Shown piece after piece: positions 59,563 to 64,000 of a stretch of DNA of 64,000 nucleotides. Below the pieces are notes generated by a model. It ran no database searches. It had not been told where the DNA came from and worked only from the letters and a program-made list of their open reading frames with translations. The stretch spans positions 62,001 through 126,000 of the forward strand of contig NZ_QNUJ01000012.1 of NCBI RefSeq assembly GCF_003574625.1, read 5' to 3'. Made by a program: the position numbers and the translations under genes. How positions within the stretch are numbered: position 1 is the first letter of the stretch; the number at the start of each line of letters is the position of its first letter. The stretch is from Shinella zoogloeoides (GTDB lineage Bacteria > Pseudomonadota > Alphaproteobacteria > Rhizobiales > Rhizobiaceae).

Positions 59563-60261
59563 TTACTGCTCGCCTTCCAGCGCGCCCTCAATGTCTTGTA
59601 CCGCGGCACCGGCAATGGCGTCGGCTTTGCTGGCCGCATCGAGGAACTCATCTTGCGAAGCGACTGTGTAGTTGCAACCGACGAACATCGTCCTGGGCTT
59701 GGCGGTCTCGACCGGCATGCCCAGCAGCATGGCCAGCGCATCGTCGGTAGGAGCGAAGGCGCCGATCATCGGGCCGGCCTCGGGATCGACGAAGCGATAA
59801 TATTGCTCGGTCAACTTGATCGGCGCGCGCTTCATGCCCTCCTTCTGGATGGTGGCGAGGGCGGCGCCGTAATCCCGCTCCGTCACGACCCATTCCTGGA
59901 GGAACGAGATTCGGGTTGTCGGCGCGCCAAACACCGTGATCGGCTCCTTGAGATCGAAGGTTTCCAGCCCCATCATTCGATCGTGGCTGTCATCATCGAC
60001 AGGTGTGAGCCACGCCGGCACCGCTCCTCCCATGAAAAGTGCCATTCCAACCTCGCCAAGGACCTCGCGGGGCGCACGGCACTCCACAAGCTGTTCCAGG
60101 AACCGTGGCGTTAGCTCGAACGTGTCCTGCCCGGCCGACAGGTCTTCGGCATGGGCAACGCCGAACCCTATCGAATGACACAGAAGTGCTGACGCGGCCC
60201 ATGCTCTCGCGCGGGGCCTCGTTACACGTACGGCGGTTTGTTCCTTCTCGCGCGACGCCAT
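59563..60261 (-). CDS. Exported hypothetical protein (232 aa)
   Basis: The N-terminus has an Arg-rich stretch, then ARAWAASALLCHSIGFGVAHA, a likely signal peptide cleaved after AHA near residue 38, so the mature protein is periplasmic. The mature part has TFELTPRFLEQLVECRAPRE, a ...YRFVDPEAGPMIGAF... segment and two or three Cys residues. No enzyme motif is seen. ATG 60261 is chosen; a GTG at 60273 is in frame. The spacer 59274-59562 holds nothing I can support. Confidence 0.7.
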   Translation of the reverse strand: MASREKEQTAVRVTRPRARAWAASALLCHSIGFGVAHAEDLSAGQDTFELTPRFLEQLVECRAPREVLGEVGMALFMGGAVPAWLTPVDDDSHDRMMGLETFDLKEPITVFGAPTTRISFLQEWVVTERDYGAALATIQKEGMKRAPIKLTEQYYRFVDPEAGPMIGAFAPTDDALAMLLGMPVETAKPRTMFVGCNYTVASQDEFLDAASKADAIAGAAVQDIEGALEGEQ

Positions 60262-60269
60262 ATTGAGCT

Positions 60270-60503
60270 TCACGAGGCCGAGAACTTTACCGTCACGCCG
60301 CGCTGGCGGAAGTAGGCCTGCATCAGCTTTCTGCCGGAACGATTGCCATGCGGCAGCCTAGCCGGTTCGAATACAGCCTCCTTCAAACCCTCCCGCGTCA
60401 ACGCCGCCTTGAGAGCCGCGATGTGCAGGTCGATGTCCGCATTATCAGCCTCAAGCGATTGATAAACACGGGCTGTTGCTTCCGCCACGGTCGGTTCGCT
60501 CAC
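60270..60503 (-). CDS. Small hypothetical protein with GTG start (77 aa)
   Basis: AGGAG lies 7 nt before GTG 60503, giving (M)SEPTVAEATARVYQSLEADN and a helical product ending in RKLMQAYFRQRGVTVKFSAS. The frame and codon use are good, and the gene is 8 bp upstream of the exported-protein gene in the same direction. The basic C-terminus could contact nucleic acid, but that is a guess. Confidence 0.62.
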   Translation of the reverse strand: MSEPTVAEATARVYQSLEADNADIDLHIAALKAALTREGLKEAVFEPARLPHGNRSGRKLMQAYFRQRGVTVKFSAS

Positions 60504-60677
60504 GATGAAACTCCTGTTCTTGTTCGACCAGCGCTTACCACGATTTGTCGCCTGAATACGACTTAGTTTACACAGCCTGCATGGTTGCCGAAAATCTCGG
60601 TCGGAGCGTTCCCGAGCGAACACACCGTTGGATCTCGTCCGTGTTGGACCGTTTGCCAAGTGGATCACTATATCGGA

Positions 60678-60893
60678 TTATGGAAGCCTTGCGCCACGAA
60701 CCCCTTGTGATGCTTCCGCTTCTTCTTCCGCGCGGGCGCCCGCCTCGTCGAGCCGCTTGAGCAAATCCTCAAATGCCGTGTTCGGCTGATCGATGCGATA
60801 CATCGACTGCAGACGCCTGCGCATGTCTGGATTTGCGAAGCGTGCATTGTAGTCGGATCGGGCTTTCCCCTTGTGATGTTTAGACTGTTGCAA
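60678..60893 (-). CDS. Small hypothetical protein with TTG start (71 aa)
   Basis: GGAGA lies 5 nt before TTG 60893, giving (M)QQSKHHKGKARSDYNARFAN and then RRRLQSMYRIDQPNTAFEDL and an acidic tail. The basic N-terminal half and the pattern DYNARFA.PDMRRRLQS.Y look conserved. No function is known. It runs in the same direction as the two genes that follow, but with a gap of 175 bp. Confidence 0.58.
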   Translation of the reverse strand: MQQSKHHKGKARSDYNARFANPDMRRRLQSMYRIDQPNTAFEDLLKRLDEAGARAEEEAEASQGVRGARLP

Positions 60894-61062
60894 CGCTGTC
60901 TCCGTAGGGCGTGTGCGGTATGCGGGAACCGGCGAGCGTTGCGGAATGTTCCGGCGATCTGCAAAGCTGCCTGATCGGCAGGACGGTCCTGTACGGAGAT
61001 GAGCGGTTGAATATCCACCGAAGGTGGGAACTATCGCTTCCGGCGAACGCTTGCCATGCAGA

Positions 61063-62529
61063 CTACGAGGCTTCGGCTCCCTCGGCGTGGCGGGCGGCGT
61101 CCACTTCGCAGATCAAGCCTGAAGGGGCAAACTCCAACCGCACTTCACCGCGAAGCTCGGATGCCAGGAGACGCTCGATAAGCTTCGAGCCAAAGCCGCG
61201 ATGAGTTGGGGCGATAACATTCGGCCCTCCCTCTTCCTTCCAGGAAAGTACGAAGCGAGAAGCGTCTTGGTCCTCCTGCCAGTTTATCGAAACCCGTCCC
61301 CCATCTTGGGAAAGCGCACCGTATTTTGCGGCGTTCGTCGCCAACTCATGGAACGCAAGCGTCAACGCCGTGACCGTATGGGCTCCCACGCTGATCGCAG
61401 GCCCGTTTATCTGGAAGCGATCGGGGGAATAGGGTTGGAGAGCGGTATCGATAACGGCACGCAAATCCGCCTCTTCCCAGTTACCGCTCGTCAGAACGTC
61501 GTGAGCGCGCGCCAGGGATGCCAGGCGCTCGTCGAAGGTCCTAGCAGCTGCCCGCTCCTCCTCACCGTTGACAAATGTCTGCCGAGCAATCGCCGTCACC
61601 GTCGACAGGATATTCTTGATCCGGTGCTTGAGCTCGCCCATGGCCATCGCCTGAAACCGCTCGAATTGCTTCTTCCCGGTGATGTCCCGTGCGATCTTGG
61701 ATGCTCCGACAATCTCGCCCGCTCCGCCATAGATGGGAGAAACGGTAAGGGACACATCGACAAACGTGCCGTCACGCCGCCGGCGCTTCGTTTCATAAGG
61801 CGGGACGTGTTCGCCGCGACCAATTTTGCGGAAGAGTTCGTGCTCCTCGTCGCTGCGATCCTCCGGTATCAACAACAATACCGAGCGGCCGATCATCTCA
61901 TCGGCCCCATAGCCATACAGCCGTTCAGCACCGCGATTCCAGCTGGTGATCGTCATGTCGAGGTCAGAACTCAAAATCGCGTCATCCGTGGAGGCGATAA
62001 TTGCAGCCAATTGGCGCTCAATGTCCTGCGCACGTTTCAGCTCGGTCGTCTCGTTGACAATGCAGAACACTCCGGCGACCGCACCATCGTCACCGTGGAC
62101 AGGAGAATAGGAGATGTCGAAATAGACCGTCTCCGGCCCGCGCCCGCGCTCGATGTAGAACGGCCGGTCCTTGGCCGAAACGGTCTCGCCGGTCTCCAGA
62201 ACACGCCTCAAAAGCGGTTCAAGGTCTGTCCACAACTCGGCCCAATATTCACATGCGGGTTTGCCCAACGCATGCGGATGTTTGTCGCCGATGGTCGGTG
62301 CATAGGCATCGTTGTAGAGGGCCAGGAATTGCGGTCCCCAGAAGAGGACGGTCTGGACGTTTGCTCCGAGCATGACATCGACAGCGGAACGGAGATACGG
62401 CGGCCACTCGCAAAGAGAGCCGACATTTGTTCGACTCCAGTCGAACGAACCGATCAATCGTGCCATCTCGCCCTTATGGCGAGGAACCCACGGACCCGAC
62501 ACAAAATCCCCCGCGCTCAGGTGGATCAT
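61063..62529 (-). CDS. HWE-family sensor histidine kinase with PAS domains
   Basis: This 488-residue soluble kinase has an N-terminal PAS-like domain (residues 25-165, ...FLALYNDAYAPTIGDKHPHA...), a second PAS domain with PAC (170-285, STDDAILSSDLDMTITSWNR), and an HWE kinase core with the phosphoacceptor His in GELKHRIKNILSTVTAIARQ near residue 300 and an N box LAFHELATNAAKYGALS. HWE kinases are typical of rhizobia and often feed the general stress response. No transmembrane helix is seen, so it senses an internal cue. An ATG near 62467 is an alternative start. Confidence 0.9.
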   Translation of the reverse strand: MIHLSAGDFVSGPWVPRHKGEMARLIGSFDWSRTNVGSLCEWPPYLRSAVDVMLGANVQTVLFWGPQFLALYNDAYAPTIGDKHPHALGKPACEYWAELWTDLEPLLRRVLETGETVSAKDRPFYIERGRGPETVYFDISYSPVHGDDGAVAGVFCIVNETTELKRAQDIERQLAAIIASTDDAILSSDLDMTITSWNRGAERLYGYGADEMIGRSVLLLIPEDRSDEEHELFRKIGRGEHVPPYETKRRRRDGTFVDVSLTVSPIYGGAGEIVGASKIARDITGKKQFERFQAMAMGELKHRIKNILSTVTAIARQTFVNGEEERAAARTFDERLASLARAHDVLTSGNWEEADLRAVIDTALQPYSPDRFQINGPAISVGAHTVTALTLAFHELATNAAKYGALSQDGGRVSINWQEDQDASRFVLSWKEEGGPNVIAPTHRGFGSKLIERLLASELRGEVRLEFAPSGLICEVDAARHAEGAEAS

Positions 62530-62656
62530 GCCCCACGATTGGACAACCGCTGAAGCATTATAAAGATGGCATCGCTGGAAAATTCGTCAACAGGTCAACG
62601 ACCACGCGGTGATCAGCGAGAATGGCGGCGCCATAAGCTCTCCGTGGTCGGCCGCC

Positions 62657-62765
62657 TTACTTGACGGCGCTGCGATAGAGAGTGATCCAGTCGGCCGGCG
62701 CGATGCCGCGGCATTCGCCCATCATGCTGAAGCCGGTGCGCGTGAAGGCGTCCCCGCCGCCGCGA
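62657..62765 (-). pseudogene. 3' remnant of an unidentified minus-strand gene
   Basis: The minus-strand frame ends ...FTRTGFSMMGECRGIAPADW and then ITLYRSAVK with a stop at 62657. It reads like a genuine protein C-terminus, but upstream (past about 62765) it runs into the antisense of the flavodoxin-like gene. It marks one side of a rearrangement. Confidence 0.35.
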
Positions 62766-63283
62766 TGGAACCGCTGGGTGTGGCAACGGAGTTCCTGCAG
62801 CTTGCCGATTACGACATCAAGCCCGGCGTTACCTCGGATGAAGGCAATGGCGACACGTGGCCCGACATCCGCCGCAGGATTCTGAATGCCGATATCCTCA
62901 TCATGGGCACGCCGATCTGGATGGGCCAGTCCTCCAGCGTCTGCAAGCGGGCGCTGGAACGCATGGACGCCTTTCTGGAGGAAAAGGACGATGAAGGCCG
63001 GATGGTTTCGTACGGCCGGGTCGCCGCCGTTGCCGTCGTCGGCAACGAGGACGGTGCACATCACGTCTCGGCGGAACTCTTTCAGGCTCTGAACGATGTC
63101 GGCTTCACCATTCCCGCCAACGCCGTGACCTATTGGGTCGGGGAAGCGATGGGTTCGGTCAATTTCGTCGATCTGACGGAAATCCCCGAGGTCGTGCGGT
63201 CCACGCTCGATCTCGTCGCCCGCAACACGGCGCATGCTGCCCGCCTCTTCAAGGCGCAGCCTTATTCTGGTGAAGAAGACTGA
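62765..63283 (+). pseudogene. NADPH-dependent FMN reductase/flavodoxin-like, 5'-truncated
   Basis: From about 62768 the frame matches flavodoxin-family reductases: GVATEFLQLADYDIKPGVTS, ILIMGTPIWMGQSSSVCKRA, VAAVAVVGNEDGAHHVSAEL and FTIPANAVTYWVGEAMGS. The first beta strand and the phosphate-binding loop that normally open the fold (about 35-40 residues) are missing. The frame stays open leftwards to 62609, but that part is the antisense of another gene's end. FMN binding is probably lost. Confidence 0.75.
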
Positions 63284-63442
63284 CCACAGCGAAAAAGCCA
63301 AAGACGAACGACGCAAGGAAGAAAAGAACAGCTTCATCCTCGACTACCGACTGCTTCGGCAAGTCCACCTCACCAATCGTTCAGCGGAACAAAGCCTATC
63401 GCCCCCCGTTAGCGACCCATCCTCGTGATGAAAGGCAGCACC

Positions 63443-63958
63443 ATGGACACCGCGCTTGAAGACCGTTTTCCGACCTGTCCCCTCTCCCTCACGATCAATG
63501 GCAAGCCCTACACGCTCGACGTCCATCCCTGGACGACGCTGCTCGACCTTCTGCGCAGCGATCTTGAGCTGACAGGCACCAAGAAGGGATGCGACCATGG
63601 CCAGTGCGGCGCATGCACGGTCCTCATCGAGGGGCAGCGGATGAACGCCTGCCTCAAGCTCGCCGTCACGTTGGAGGGAGCTGCGATCACCACCGTGGAA
63701 GGTCTTGGCACGCCTGAGGAAATGCATCCCGTGCAGAAGGCGTTCGTCGAGCATGATGCCTTTCAGTGTGGCTACTGCACTCCGGGGCAGATCTGTTCCA
63801 CCATCGGGCTGCTGAACGAAGGGCATGCTTCCACGCGTGAAGACATTCGCGAATTGATGAGCGGCAATCTCTGTCGTTGTGGCGCCTATACCAACATAGC
63901 CGACGCCATCGAGGAGGTGCTCGCAGATAGAGCCTCCTATCGGGAGGCTGCGGAATGA
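63443..63958 (+). CDS. [2Fe-2S] subunit of a molybdenum aldehyde oxidoreductase (PaoA/xanthine-dehydrogenase type)
   Basis: This 171-residue iron-sulfur subunit carries a plant-ferredoxin cluster (GCDHGQCGACTVLIEGQRMN...CL) and a second all-helical cluster (QCGYCTPGQ and LCRCGAY). It passes electrons from the molybdopterin subunit to the FAD subunit of enzymes such as PaoABC. No Tat signal is seen, so it is probably cytoplasmic. ATG 63443 has AGG 7 nt upstream; GTG/ATG at 63425/63428 are alternatives. Its stop overlaps the next start by four bases. Confidence 0.92.
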   Translation: MDTALEDRFPTCPLSLTINGKPYTLDVHPWTTLLDLLRSDLELTGTKKGCDHGQCGACTVLIEGQRMNACLKLAVTLEGAAITTVEGLGTPEEMHPVQKAFVEHDAFQCGYCTPGQICSTIGLLNEGHASTREDIRELMSGNLCRCGAYTNIADAIEEVLADRASYREAAE

Positions 63959-64000
63959 AGCGCTTTACTTACACACGCGCCGAAACCGTTGCAGATGCCG
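63955..64000 (+). CDS. FAD-binding subunit of the same oxidoreductase (start only)
   Basis: The frame MKRFTYTRAETVADA begins at ATGA overlapping the iron-sulfur gene and runs off the window. Sequence and position fit the FAD-binding (PaoB/CoxM-like) subunit, whose members begin M..F.Y.RA.... The molybdopterin subunit should follow. Confidence 0.75.
   Translation, partial: MKRFTYTRAETVADA

Noticed and set aside
61201-62553. 450-codon + strand open frame
   Set aside because: It is antisense to the HWE kinase; the kinase motifs are continuous on the other strand.
1-64000. CRISPR arrays, insertion sequences, integrases
   Set aside because: No regularly spaced direct repeats, transposase motifs or integrase motifs were seen anywhere in the window.

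Overview
The window looks like part of a large conjugative plasmid or chromid of a Rhizobiaceae-type alphaproteobacterium (Rhizobium/Sinorhizobium/Agrobacterium/Shinella range). The evidence is a Ti/rhizobial traA-oriT-traCDG block with an RSF1010-like nick site, DUF736, DUF1173, DUF2493, WGR and ParB-like genes typical of rhizobial plasmids, an ImuA-ImuB-DnaE2 mutasome behind a GTTC-N7-GTTC alphaproteobacterial SOS box, an HWE histidine kinase, and high GC throughout. No replication (repABC) genes, rRNA, tRNA, CRISPR array or insertion sequence was found.

Layout. (1) 1-6.7 kb: DNA-processing genes for conjugation, traA (cut by the left edge) diverging from traC-traD-traG around oriT (about 3665-3702). 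(2) 6.3-36 kb: a long plasmid-backbone block, almost all on the minus strand, that is transcribed back towards oriT. It holds many small DUF proteins, two SLOG/DUF2493 proteins, a ParDE toxin-antitoxin pair, a Toprim protein, a giant methyltransferase-strawberry-notch helicase, an orphan methyltransferase, a GHKL ATPase, a DUF932-like protein, an ArdB/KlcA antirestriction protein, a large ParB-like protein, a DUF6884-like protein and a PAPS-reductase/DndC-like PP-loop protein. (3) 36.4-39.2 kb: a small, less GC-rich insert with an RloA-RloB ATPase/TOPRIM pair, a probable anti-phage system. (4) 39.3-50.5 kb: DNA damage tolerance and repair (dnaE2-imuB-imuA; UvrD-like helicase, dinB, SRAP protein, exonuclease III). 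(5) 50.5-57.8 kb: bacterial NHEJ (two adjacent ku genes, a stand-alone ligase, a full PE-LIG-POL LigD, a HARP-like protein). (6) 57.9-64 kb: small hypothetical genes, a secreted protein, an HWE sensor kinase, a 5'-truncated flavodoxin-like gene at a rearrangement junction, and the start of a molybdenum aldehyde-oxidoreductase operon.

The most unusual content is non-coding. Upstream of five minus-strand genes between 7 and 13.3 kb lie very long nested inverted repeats, each centred about 105-150 bp before the start codon. Between them sit copies of a multi-hairpin element whose stems differ by compensatory changes. From 19 to 32 kb most spacers carry a CCCGGC/GCCGGG hairpin, a short T-rich tract and a Shine-Dalgarno in a fixed order, and five genes share a purine-rich leader. 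If the top strand is the one nicked and transferred (inferred from the RSF1010-like oriT), block 2 is the leading region, its minus-strand genes use the transferred strand as template, and the long hairpins would be candidates for single-strand promoters that express antirestriction and DNA-modification genes early in the recipient.

Blocks 4 and 5 together give a SOS-linked mutagenesis and double-strand-break repair island. Coordinates and starts were chosen by reading Shine-Dalgarno spacing by eye; no database search was run.
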